Source: Microcaldota archaeon
Lineage (GTDB): Archaea; Micrarchaeota; Micrarchaeia; Micrarchaeales; CABMGC01
Assembly: GCA_027328265.1 (NCBI GenBank)
Contig: DAHVVD010000008.1
Span: 1 to 11,676 of the forward strand
Direction: 5' to 3'
DNA length: 11,676 nucleotides
Under the pieces are notes generated by a model. That model made no database searches. It was not told where the DNA came from and was given only the letters and a program-made list of their open reading frames with translations. Positions 5,736 to 11,350 of this stretch are shown here, piece after piece. Made by a program: the position numbers and the translations under genes. Every line of letters starts with the position of its first letter. Position 1 is the stretch's first letter.

Positions 5736-5809
5736 TGATATCATCCCACCCCATCCGTAAACGGCGTGGGTTTTACGCCACGATATATAAACCTTTTTTA
5801 CGATATCGT
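5736..5809. promoter_or_regulatory. Cluster of palindromes in the thioredoxin-histone divergent region
   Basis: Two GATATC-centred palindromes, TGATATCA at 5736-5743 and ACGATATCGT at 5800-5809, lie with centres 65 bp apart on either side of the histone TATA box. Between them are CCGT-AA-ACGG at 5755-5764 and GGCGT/ACGCC (5763-5767 with 5775-5779). The second GATATC site sits between the TATA box and the predicted transcription start, a position where a bound repressor would block initiation. Operator function is inference. Confidence 0.3.
5784..5790 (+). promoter_or_regulatory. TATA box for the histone operon
   Basis: TATATAA followed by ACC and a T run, a near-ideal archaeal TATA element. 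The predicted start is 5812-5817, which coincides with the ATG of the 8-codon mini-ORF at 5816. Confidence 0.65.
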
Positions 5810-5815
5810 TCTGTG

Positions 5816-5842
5816 ATGAGCGATTCTTCTGACGATGGATGA
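5816..5842 (+). CDS. Possible leader mini-ORF (8 codons) before the histone gene
   Basis: ATG at 5816 opens MSDSSDDG and stops with TGA at 5840-5842. The stop overlaps the first in-frame ATG of the histone frame (5839-5841) as ATGA, the arrangement typical of termination-reinitiation. The ATG lies about 29 bp after the TATA centre, so it would be the 5' end of a leaderless transcript. It could be a regulatory leader peptide. It could also be the true N-terminus broken by a one-base sequence error, or chance. Confidence 0.35.
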   Translation: MSDSSDDG

Positions 5843-6078
5843 TGAGGATCTTGAGTGCTGATTTGATGGCTAGCATACCAAAAGCCTCCATAAAGAGGTT
5901 TGTAAAGCGCCACTTCGGTGCAAACATAACCGACGAGGGGGCCGATGAGATAGTGAAGATCCTTGAGGAAAAGGCGAAGGACATTTCGAAGCATGCAGTC
6001 GAAAATGCAAAGAGGGAGATGCGTGGGAAGGTTACCCGCAAAGACGTAATGAGATATGTTGTGGGAGACGATGAATAG
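5839..6078 (+). CDS. Archaeal histone
   Basis: DNA-binding chromatin protein with a single histone fold (helix-strand-helix-strand-helix) that forms dimers and longer assemblies on DNA. The frame from ATG 5839 has 79 residues. Starting at the third ATG (5866, MASIPKASIKRF) gives 70 residues, nearer the usual 66-70, and this is my preferred mature N-terminus. Visible parts from that start: short first helix SIKRFVKRHFG, ITDEGADEIV leading into the long central helix through NAKREM, the GKVTRKDV loop (K-x-T/V-RKDV matches the conserved GRKTI.-x-DI region), and the last helix VMRYVVGDDE. The C-terminus is acidic with no long tail. The next gene starts inside the last codons (ATG 6071 overlaps the stop at 6076), so the three downstream plus-strand genes form one operon. 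Chromatin role is known for the family; the leader arrangement is unusual. Confidence 0.9.
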   Translation: MMRILSADLMASIPKASIKRFVKRHFGANITDEGADEIVKILEEKAKDISKHAVENAKREMRGKVTRKDVMRYVVGDDE

Positions 6079-6616
6079 CGAGATTCGTGCATATAAAAGT
6101 CCTGAAAGTAGGATACGCACTGAGTACATAGGGCGGGAGGGTGGCGAGTTCTGCATTGCTGAAAAAACAAAGACAGGAGCTCTTGTTACGAGGTTTGCGA
6201 GGTCAGGGGCAGTTAAGGACCAGGTGCATTACGATAGTTGCGGGGCAGAGAGCGCCCTTTCTAGCTACCTTGGGGGAAAAATAGTGTTTGTGCCTATAGA
6301 AAGATATGAGAGAGTTGTCGCTGAGTCGCCATGCAAGAAATGCAAAGAGAAGAAAGTTACAAGGGAACTTGACCTTGTTGGTATCGGAATGGTTGAAAAT
6401 GTACCAGTGATACCGTTGTTCAGATGCCTTTCGTGCGGCGAGAGGTTCTATTCGATGAGCAGTGAGTACCTAGGCCTGCTTGCTGAGAGGAACGCTGGCC
6501 TCTTTGAGGATGACGAAATCAAGGAAAAGGAGAAGGACGGCGAACTTTTTATAAAGACGCTCAATGAATATGTAATAAGAATATTTGCTTCCAAAAGGAT
6601 AAGCAGGTTAGTGTAG
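6071..6616 (+). CDS. Uncharacterised zinc-ribbon protein, 181 aa
   Basis: Family not recognised. I place the start at ATG 6071, because GGGAG lies just upstream (6062-6066) and the ATG overlaps the histone stop by 8 nt. The frame also has an ATG at 6056, which would add MLWET. Two CxxC knuckles, PCKKC at 87-91 (Cys88, Cys91) and RCLSC at 118-122 (Cys119, Cys122), are 27 residues apart and probably form a zinc ribbon. Before it are a mixed region with SCGAESALSSYLGGKIVFVP (56-75) and two further Cys (28, 57). After it is a helical, strongly charged tail with FEDDEIKEKEKDGE. There is no membrane segment. Overlap with the histone gene suggests coupled translation and perhaps a DNA- or RNA-related role, by context only. 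Confidence 0.82.
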   Translation: MNSEIRAYKSPESRIRTEYIGREGGEFCIAEKTKTGALVTRFARSGAVKDQVHYDSCGAESALSSYLGGKIVFVPIERYERVVAESPCKKCKEKKVTRELDLVGIGMVENVPVIPLFRCLSCGERFYSMSSEYLGLLAERNAGLFEDDEIKEKEKDGELFIKTLNEYVIRIFASKRISRLV

Positions 6617-6624
6617 GTAATCAA

Positions 6625-6864
6625 ATGGTAATAAACATCTCAGAGCTTTATGGCAAGAAGATAATTTCAAACGACGGCAAGGTTATCGGGGAGGTTGTCG
6701 GAGTAATGCTTAATTTTGAGGATGGCACAGTCTCGCATCTCCTCCTTACGGACCCAAACAAGCTCCTCAAGAGCAACAACCCGAGAATGGACATCCAGAA
6801 GAACAGCATTGCCTTTAAGAGGGTAAAGAAAATCTCAGAGACGATAATAGTCGGCAGGGAATAG
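6625..6864 (+). CDS. PRC-barrel domain protein
   Basis: 79-residue single-domain protein. ISELYGKKIISNDGKVIGEVVGVMLNFEDGTVSHLLL at about 5-41 is the typical PRC-barrel first half: a locating strand, the GK.I...GK.IG.V turn pattern, then the strand before the ligand surface. The end is FKRVKKISETIIV. PRC-barrel proteins are small beta-barrels; in archaea some act as cell-division partners of SepF/FtsZ (the CdpB proteins) and others have unknown roles, so the function here is open. The start ATG 6625 is preceded by AGGTAATC (6614-6621), a near match to the archaeal Shine-Dalgarno, 8 nt after the stop of the zinc-ribbon gene. It is the last gene of the histone operon. Its stop codon abuts the stop of convergent rpoP without a single spacer base. 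Confidence 0.88.
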   Translation: MVINISELYGKKIISNDGKVIGEVVGVMLNFEDGTVSHLLLTDPNKLLKSNNPRMDIQKNSIAFKRVKKISETIIVGRE

Positions 6865-6999
6865 TCAGTCGGTTGAAACCTCCCTTGATAGAGAGGATCT
6901 TTTCTTCGCAATTACCCTGTAGCCGCAGTACGGGCATCTTGTAGAGTTCTTTTCCAGGGATTTTATCTCCTTGCCGCAATGTATGCATACGTAAGCCAT
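6865..6999 (-). CDS. rpoP: DNA-directed RNA polymerase subunit P (Rpo12/Rpc10)
   Basis: 44-residue zinc-binding subunit of archaeal RNA polymerase, homologous to eukaryotic Rpb12, which helps hold the large-subunit assembly platform. Translation of the minus strand from ATG 6999 gives MAYVCIHCGKEI at the start, with Cys5 and Cys8. The second knuckle is RCPYCGYRVIAKKR, with Cys22 and Cys25 and the C-terminal RVI.K.R pattern that is diagnostic of the family. Family length is 40-70 residues. It lies 10 nt after the stop of the 121-aa gene, preceded by GAGATGAT as a ribosome-binding site. It ends the proteasome-exosome superoperon, tail to tail with the PRC-barrel gene. In many archaea rpoP directly follows rpl37ae. 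Here one extra gene sits between them. Confidence 0.95.
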   Translation of the reverse strand: MAYVCIHCGKEIKSLEKNSTRCPYCGYRVIAKKRSSLSREVSTD

Positions 7000-7009
7000 G
7001 TTTATCATC

Positions 7010-7375
7010 TCATTTTGCCTTGCTCCTTGACCTGAGCCAGTTTGCCACCTCCATGTGCAGGGAGGAGCTGCTGGTGTCTATAACCCTTATGCTCATAGTG
7101 GCCTTGTACTCGTCGTCGCTCAGCGTTAGGACAGGAACATACTTGTTTTCTCTTGTGAAATGTATCTCCAGCCAGTGTACCTTGCCCTTGAGGTAGTCTT
7201 TCACTATCTCGTCAGTCAGAGGAAGGGAGGAGAAGCTGAAGAGTATGCCATTGCACCAGTATAGGGGCATCGTTCCTGCTGGAGTCACGCGTTCGCGCAG
7301 GAGGTCGTCCTTTTGGACCTCTACGGCCTCGTGTATGACCAACTCCTCTATTGGGGCGTAGTTTATCTTTACCAT
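7010..7375 (-). CDS. Uncharacterised protein inside the exosome superoperon, 121 aa
   Basis: I do not recognise the family. The protein is soluble, with no Cys pair or signal; it has one Cys (42, in LYWCNGILFSFSSLPL). It has a mixed alpha/beta pattern: strands such as YAPIEELVIHEAVEVQ (6-21) and VHWLEIHFT, a central DEIVKDYLKG helix, a strand pair VPVLTLSD and MSIRVIDTSSSSLHM, and a basic C-terminal helix ending WLRSRSKAK. It does not look like Brix, Pcc1 or prefoldin, the genes often found downstream of rpoP in other archaea. ATG 7375 is preceded by GGATC as a Shine-Dalgarno-like site. The 52-nt gap before it is the only sizeable gap in the operon and contains an AT element. The location implies a role in RNA processing, ribosome or polymerase assembly, by association only. 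Confidence 0.78.
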   Translation of the reverse strand: MVKINYAPIEELVIHEAVEVQKDDLLRERVTPAGTMPLYWCNGILFSFSSLPLTDEIVKDYLKGKVHWLEIHFTRENKYVPVLTLSDDEYKATMSIRVIDTSSSSLHMEVANWLRSRSKAK

Positions 7376-7406
7376 GCGATCCTTTGCTTATTTTATTCCT
7401 CTTTGA

Positions 7407-7418
7407 CATATTTATTGC
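7407..7418 (-). promoter_or_regulatory. Possible internal promoter before the 121-aa gene and rpoP
   Basis: The minus strand reads GCAATAAATATG, centred about 37 bp before ATG 7375, inside the only 52-nt gap of an otherwise near-gapless operon. This would give a leader of about 10 nt holding the GGATC ribosome-binding site. A second AT-rich stretch (AATAAAATAAG, 7385-7395) is less well spaced. Confidence 0.35.
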
Positions 7419-7427
7419 TTTCTGGCG

Positions 7428-7658
7428 TTATCCTCTTCCCAGGAGCTTGTCGACTATCTCTCCTGCCGCTGTCTTGAACGTGTAGGCTCCTCCAGCGTAT
7501 GTGGCGTTGCAGTAATAGCAGTGCCAGATGCCTGTGCCCTGCCTCCTCACTGCGAGCTTGCCGCAGGAGGCGCATTTGTACCTTGCTTTCTGCTGCCTTA
7601 CAACTGCCTCCTCTCGCTTCCTGAGACTCACCCCGTATCTTATGCTTTTGTTAGCCAT
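7428..7658 (-). CDS. rpl37ae: Large-subunit ribosomal protein eL43 (L37Ae)
   Basis: Zinc-ribbon protein of the archaeal/eukaryotic large ribosomal subunit. The 76-residue sequence shows the family's basic N-terminus SIRYGVSLRKRE (5-16), and the knuckles CASC (Cys29, Cys32) and CYYC (Cys47, Cys50). It has the signature VRRQGTGIWHC between them and the AGGAYTF segment (55-61) after them. All four zinc ligands are present. The ATG at 7658 follows the rrp42 TGA with no spacer, implying translational coupling, and there is no separate promoter. The usual length is about 75-95 residues. Position between rrp42 and the rpoP region is the classical arrangement of the archaeal exosome superoperon. Confidence 0.97.
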   Translation of the reverse strand: MANKSIRYGVSLRKREEAVVRQQKARYKCASCGKLAVRRQGTGIWHCYYCNATYAGGAYTFKTAAGEIVDKLLGRG

Positions 7659-8447
7659 TCAATCGCCGCTTGCTGCCTCTTTTATCCTCTTTATCAGCTC
7701 CTTTGATTTCTCAAAAGAGGTATCTATTAGGCCTTCCACTTCGCTTGTGTAGAAGGAACCTCCTAGGCCCTTCTGCATGGCCCTTATGTATTTTTCATCG
7801 GTAGTTATTGTCAGTCTCGCATCGGAGAAGTCTTCCTCATTTGCGTCGGCATCCAGTACAATAGTCTTGCCTATCTTGGCGAAGGTGGACGAGGCGCATG
7901 TGTTGATTATCTCAAGCCTGCCGAGATTGCCTTCCCTTATCACCTTGCCGTCCTCGTATTTTGGCATGCGGGCAGTGAGCAGCGCGGCCATGGCGCCTAT
8001 TGTGCCTGCGTCAAAGAGATTGCCGTCGTAATTAAGGACATAGATGTCCACGAAGACGCTCCATACCTTCTCCTCCTCAATGAAGAGCTTCGCCATGTCT
8101 ATAACATTTGCTGCCCTGATTCCTCTGTCTATCACTCTTGATAGCTCGACAGCTTCGGCGCTTGGTGGTCCAGCATCGTATTTGTGGTATGCAAGAGGGA
8201 GAAGCTCAGCGGCTGTCATCATCGATCCCTCTTCTGGCTTGTCGGGCATTGGCGTGCCTACGGCTATCTTGATGCCCGCCATTATTTTTGTGTGGCCTAT
8301 GTTCACCTCTGCCGAACCTTCGGCGTTTGGTATGAATCCTGGTTTTATCGTTATTCCTCTGTAAGAGAGCATCCCTCTCCCATCCTCGCGCACCTTGTTG
8401 TTTAGCCTCTCGGTTATGTACTGCCTTGTCATCGTTGTTATGTTCAT
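7659..8447 (-). CDS. rrp42: Exosome complex subunit Rrp42 (non-catalytic RNase PH ring subunit)
   Basis: Forms, with Rrp41, the hexameric RNase PH-like ring of the archaeal exosome that degrades RNA 3' to 5' with phosphate and can add tails. Rrp42 is structurally needed and binds RNA but lacks the phosphorolytic active site. The 262-residue protein has the helical N-terminus then VREDGRGMLSYR (19-30), GSAEVNIGHTKIMAGIK (44-60), ELSRVIDRGIRA (101-112), VFVDIYVLNYDGNLFDAGTI (131-150), and LDADANEEDFSDARLTI (198-214), where Rrp41 would have its catalytic aspartates. It starts at ATG 8447, and the ribosome-binding site AGGTGA is made from the last codon and stop of rrp41 (8452-8457). This is strong evidence for coupled translation. 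Length is as expected. Confidence 0.97.
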   Translation of the reverse strand: MNITTMTRQYITERLNNKVREDGRGMLSYRGITIKPGFIPNAEGSAEVNIGHTKIMAGIKIAVGTPMPDKPEEGSMMTAAELLPLAYHKYDAGPPSAEAVELSRVIDRGIRAANVIDMAKLFIEEEKVWSVFVDIYVLNYDGNLFDAGTIGAMAALLTARMPKYEDGKVIREGNLGRLEIINTCASSTFAKIGKTIVLDADANEEDFSDARLTITTDEKYIRAMQKGLGGSFYTSEVEGLIDTSFEKSKELIKRIKEAASGD

Positions 8448-8451
8448 AATT

Positions 8452-9183
8452 TCACCTGTTGTATCTCTCCTGGGCTTTCTCGTAGGGGAGCCTGAGAGCC
8501 TCCTTCTGGAGCTTGGTTATTGCCTCCCCTGACTTGAGTATCATTTCTACCGCCTGCTTGAAATGGTCTTTTGTGAGTTCGCCGTCCATCTGGAGCAAGG
8601 TAACCTCCTTGTTCCTTGGGTTGATTGCCATTGGCATGTCGGCGTCTGAGTAGTTGTCCTCTATCTTGTTCAGGTCTAGTATGACTGTCTCGCCAACCTT
8701 GCCGGCTGAAACTGCATATGGCATGTCTCTCATCGGTATGCCTGAGGCTGCAAGCGCGACAGACGCGCAGGTTATGCCTGCTGCTCTGGTGCCGCCGTCG
8801 CTCTGCAAGACTTCGACGAAGATGTCTATTGATGTCCCAGGGAAGAGGTCTAGCAGTATCACATTTTCGAATACTTCCTTTGTCACCTTCGAGATTTCTA
8901 TAGCTCGCCTGTTCATTCCCGGTCTTCCGTGTTCCTCAAGCGAAGAGAAAGGCGCCATTGTATATCTGCATTTCACTACGGCCCTGTCAGGGTCTGCTGT
9001 GTGCCTAGGAAGCGCCTCCCTGGGGCCGTAGACCGCGGCAAGTATCTTGTTGTTCCCCCATTCTATGTAGGCAGAGCCGGTGGCGTTCCTTATCGGGCTT
9101 GCCGTTATCGAGATCTTTCTAAGCTCGTCCATGGCTCTTCCGTCAAGCCTCTTTCCATTTATAAGCAATTCTAGTTTTTCCAC
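8452..9183 (-). CDS. rrp41: Exosome complex catalytic subunit Rrp41
   Basis: Catalytic RNase PH-fold subunit of the archaeal exosome. The 243 residues show KRLDGRAMDELR (11-22), GSAYIEWGNNKILAAVYGP (36-54), the RNA/phosphate-contact segment PGMNRRAIEISK (88-99) and LQSDGGTRAAGITCASVAL (126-144). The active-site segment is LDLNKIEDNYSDADMPMA (169-186), in which Asp176 and Asp182 occupy the spacing of the two catalytic aspartates known from the Sulfolobus enzyme. The enzyme should therefore be active. The start is GTG 9183, preceded by AGTGATGAT, and lies 4 nt from the rrp4 stop; GTG is the best fit to the family N-terminus. It pairs with the downstream rrp42 product in a trimer of heterodimers. 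Confidence 0.98.
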   Translation of the reverse strand: MEKLELLINGKRLDGRAMDELRKISITASPIRNATGSAYIEWGNNKILAAVYGPREALPRHTADPDRAVVKCRYTMAPFSSLEEHGRPGMNRRAIEISKVTKEVFENVILLDLFPGTSIDIFVEVLQSDGGTRAAGITCASVALAASGIPMRDMPYAVSAGKVGETVILDLNKIEDNYSDADMPMAINPRNKEVTLLQMDGELTKDHFKQAVEMILKSGEAITKLQKEALRLPYEKAQERYNR

Positions 9184-9187
9184 ATCA

Positions 9188-9790
9188 TCACTGCTGTTTT
9201 GATTTAAGCATTGCCGCTATGCGGTCTGTTAGCCCTGATACGTGCGCCTCTTCGACTATCTGGTTTATCGCCTTTGTGGCGAGGTCCACATCACCCCCTT
9301 TGACCCAGACAAGGCCATTCATTCCCACCGAGATGCTCGCTTTGGTGCTTTGCGAGACCTGGGTTATCATGGTGTTCTCCTTGCCCAATATTCTTGGCAC
9401 CTTAGACGGCTTGACCGCCATTATCTTGCCTCCATAGAGCACCTTTGGCCTAGAGAGGACTATGGTGCCTGTCTTGTCAAGCTCCTTCACGGTGGCCTCG
9501 ATTATGTCGTTGTTCACCATGTTGACCTCTGAGAATTTCAGGATTATGATTCCCTTGTAGGGCGCGTTGAGGGCGACATTGCAGGTGTTCAGCCTCGCTT
9601 CCTCTATCACTCCTATCACCTTCTCTCCAGGTCTTGGGTACCAGAGGCCCTCTATTGGGATAAGGGAGCTTGTTTGGTCGTCGTACATTCCCATTATGGT
9701 GGATATTGTCTTGCCTTCCTCAACCAACGAATTATCTATTCTAAGCGGCTTGTCCGAAAGCACTTCTCCTGGAGTTACTAGTTTCTTCAT
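9188..9790 (-). CDS. rrp4: Exosome complex RNA-binding subunit Rrp4
   Basis: Cap subunit that sits on the RNase PH ring and feeds RNA into it, usually conferring poly(A) preference. It has 200 residues: an N-terminal domain (1-52) beginning LVTPGEVLSD with a conserved YDDQTSSLIPIEG stretch, an S1 domain (about 53-115) with YPRPGEKVIGVIEE and APYKGIIIL, and a KH domain (about 122-185) with KIMAVKPSKVPRILGKENTM and GLVWVKG. In the KH loop the usual GxxG reads Gly136-Lys-Glu-Asn139, so the second glycine is missing. ATG 9790 follows TGATCAC and lies 4 nt from the SBDS stop. No Csl4 gene is in the window. Confidence 0.96.
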   Translation of the reverse strand: MKKLVTPGEVLSDKPLRIDNSLVEEGKTISTIMGMYDDQTSSLIPIEGLWYPRPGEKVIGVIEEARLNTCNVALNAPYKGIIILKFSEVNMVNNDIIEATVKELDKTGTIVLSRPKVLYGGKIMAVKPSKVPRILGKENTMITQVSQSTKASISVGMNGLVWVKGGDVDLATKAINQIVEEAHVSGLTDRIAAMLKSKQQ

Positions 9791-9794
9791 GTGA

Positions 9795-10475
9795 TCACAT
9801 TGTTTTTATCTGAGCCTCGCCTTTTGTGAGGCCGTTTATCTTATCGAAAAATTCCTGCTTAAGGCCGGCGGGAAACTCGAGTACAGCCTTCAGAGAGCCG
9901 CTGTTCTGCCACTCCTCTGACTTGAGCCCGTACTGCTTCAGGGTGCCGTAGCACCTGTTTGCATACGATGCAGGAATCTCCACTTCTACGTGGGCCGTTG
10001 CGAACTTGAGAGGCAGGATGATGTTGATCTTCTTTATGACATCGTTTACCTGCTCGTTGGCGTTCTTGAATGGGTCCACTACTATGTGCACCTGCTCCAT
10101 CGCGTTCTCTATTCTCACGACGGTATGTGGCGCGTTTGTCCTTGGGTCTATTGAATTCACCGCTATTATGTTTATTATCTGCTTTCTCTTCTCTTCGACA
10201 AGCTTGTGCCTCTGTTCTGTGGTTATGGGCACTTCGCCTTTCTTGAGTATGATTTCAGCTATCTTGGAGATGTCGCTTGTGTTGAATATCTTTGTGATCT
10301 TTTCGTGGGTCTGCCTCTCTCCCTTGTTGGCGTTCTTGAAGACCTCTTCAGACTCAAGAACAGAAAGGGCATCCTTCCTCTTTCCTGTTATGTACTCATA
10401 AGCCATGTCAGAGTCAACGAACATCTCGAATTCCTCTCCGTTAACTGAGTACTTGGCCACTACTGTCTTTGACAT
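9795..10475 (-). CDS. Ribosome maturation protein SBDS (Sdo1 homologue)
   Basis: Archaeal orthologue of the Shwachman-Bodian-Diamond protein, which in eukaryotes and by inference in archaea works with EF-2-like GTPases to release the anti-association factor aIF6 from new large subunits. The 226 residues split into an N-terminal FYSH domain (1-88: VVAKYSVNGEEFEMFVDSDM, the ALSVLESEEVFKNANKGERQ surface, and ILKKGEVPIT at 77-86), a helical middle (89-155: EEKRKQIINIIAVNSIDPRT and PHTVVRIENAM), and a C-terminal ferredoxin-like domain (about 158-226: AHVEVEIPASYANRCYGTLK). Length is typical (about 230). The start is ATG 10475, 6 nt from the psmA stop. Location between psmA and rrp4 is the conserved archaeal order and ties ribosome maturation to the exosome. 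Confidence 0.97.
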   Translation of the reverse strand: MSKTVVAKYSVNGEEFEMFVDSDMAYEYITGKRKDALSVLESEEVFKNANKGERQTHEKITKIFNTSDISKIAEIILKKGEVPITTEQRHKLVEEKRKQIINIIAVNSIDPRTNAPHTVVRIENAMEQVHIVVDPFKNANEQVNDVIKKINIILPLKFATAHVEVEIPASYANRCYGTLKQYGLKSEEWQNSGSLKAVLEFPAGLKQEFFDKINGLTKGEAQIKTM

Positions 10476-10481
10476 AAAAAT

Positions 10482-11177
10482 CTACAGGTATTTTGAGAGC
10501 TCTTCTGGCGCAAGGAGGCGGTAGCCAGCTCCGTCCTCTACGCAGCCTATGTCAAGGCTTTCAGAAGTTAGTCTGCCCTCTGATATCTTCTTTATTATCT
10601 TGACTCCCAGTGAGATTGCGTCGTCTGTGCTCATGTTGTCCTTGTACTCCTTGATGAGCATCTCGGTTGCCACCTTCTTGCCTGATCCTATGGCGTCTGC
10701 CTTGTATCCGAGCAGAGAAGCCCCTGGCTCTATCTCAAAAAGCCCTGGCGCGTCGTCGAAGCCGCCCACAAGGAGCGAGACTGCGTATGGCCTGAGGCCT
10801 CCGTATTGAGTTGCCTGCATCATGTAAGTGGAGATTTCCCTGGCGAGCGAGTCTACTGCCTTCGAGTCGTCGTATATGAGCTTGTGGTTAAGGGCCCTGC
10901 TCCTTGAAACGTCTATCAGATGCAGACCGTCGGCGACAAGTCCGCTGTATGTGGCTCCTATGTGGTTGTCCACCTTGAAGACCTTCTGTATTGTTGGTGG
11001 GATTGCGAGCGGCTCTGTGACAACCTTGTGTGCCACGAAGACAACGCTATCCTTGCCTATCATGCCGATTGCTGTGGCTCCTTTCCTTACCGCTTCCTTT
11101 GCGTACTCCACCTGGAAGAGCCTTCCGTCGGGATTGAACATCACTCCTCTGTCATAAGCTTGCACGTTTGGATACAT
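10482..11177 (-). CDS. psmA: Proteasome subunit alpha
   Basis: Forms the outer heptameric rings of the archaeal 20S proteasome and gates substrate entry. The 231 residues show the alpha-specific signature YDRGVMFNPDGRLFQVEYA (8-26), the N-terminal gate segment, KVFKVDNHIGATYSGLVADG (65-84) with a lysine in the pocket used by HbYX-bearing ATPases, GLRPYAVSLLVGGFD (127-141), and GSGKKVATEML. As expected for alpha it has no N-terminal catalytic threonine. Start ATG 11177 is preceded by GTGAT (11182-11186). It is the first gene of the eight-gene minus-strand operon ending at rpoP. The beta subunit and ATPase are outside the window. Confidence 0.98.
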   Translation of the reverse strand: MYPNVQAYDRGVMFNPDGRLFQVEYAKEAVRKGATAIGMIGKDSVVFVAHKVVTEPLAIPPTIQKVFKVDNHIGATYSGLVADGLHLIDVSRSRALNHKLIYDDSKAVDSLAREISTYMMQATQYGGLRPYAVSLLVGGFDDAPGLFEIEPGASLLGYKADAIGSGKKVATEMLIKEYKDNMSTDDAISLGVKIIKKISEGRLTSESLDIGCVEDGAGYRLLAPEELSKYL

Positions 11178-11227
11178 TCTATCACTTTATAATTAGACAC
11201 ACAAAATCGGGCTAATTTTTCAGATGG

Positions 11228-11235
11228 TTTATATT
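11228..11235 (-). promoter_or_regulatory. Candidate TATA box for the psmA superoperon
   Basis: On the minus strand CCAATATAAACC, centred about 55 bp before the psmA ATG, predicts a start near 11205 and a leader of about 28 nt containing GTGAT as ribosome-binding site. Alternatives are AATTATAAAG at 11185-11194, which is too close to the ATG, and GCTATTTAAGCC at about 11246-11257, which would give a leader near 48 nt. Confidence 0.4.
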
Positions 11236-11314
11236 GGTATTAAAGGCTTAAATAGCTTTTGTGGCATTCTTTGACAAGCGGTTTCGTCGTTTTCCCTTTT
11301 CGGTATACAAATCA

Positions 11315-11320
11315 TTATAT
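11315..11320 (+). promoter_or_regulatory. Probable TATA box for the Mrp-type ATPase gene
   Basis: TTATAT is centred about 33 bp before GTG 11351 and predicts a start near 11344. An overlapping-region alternative is TATACAAA at 11304-11311. The 11178-11350 gap holds promoter elements for both divergent genes. I see no RNA gene or credible small protein gene in it. Confidence 0.4.
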
Positions 11321-11350
11321 GCCTTCTAGCCCCAATCTTCATGTGATTCT

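Noticed and set aside
5730..6170. Open frames of 146 and 127 residues on the - strand across the histone gene
   Set aside because: They run antisense to the histone and its promoter, are rich in Ser, Phe and His as expected of a reverse-complement shadow, and lack upstream TATA elements.
7212..7409. - strand frame beginning MSKRNKISKGSHGKDK, resembling a basic small ribosomal protein
   Set aside because: After the 7376-7409 gap it overlaps the 121-aa gene in another frame and has low-complexity Arg/Gly/Pro content. The basic start is produced by AT-rich promoter-like DNA.
11224..11274. 16-codon + strand frame in the psmA/Mrp divergent gap
   Set aside because: It is too short, overlaps promoter elements, has no ribosome-binding site and shows no family pattern.
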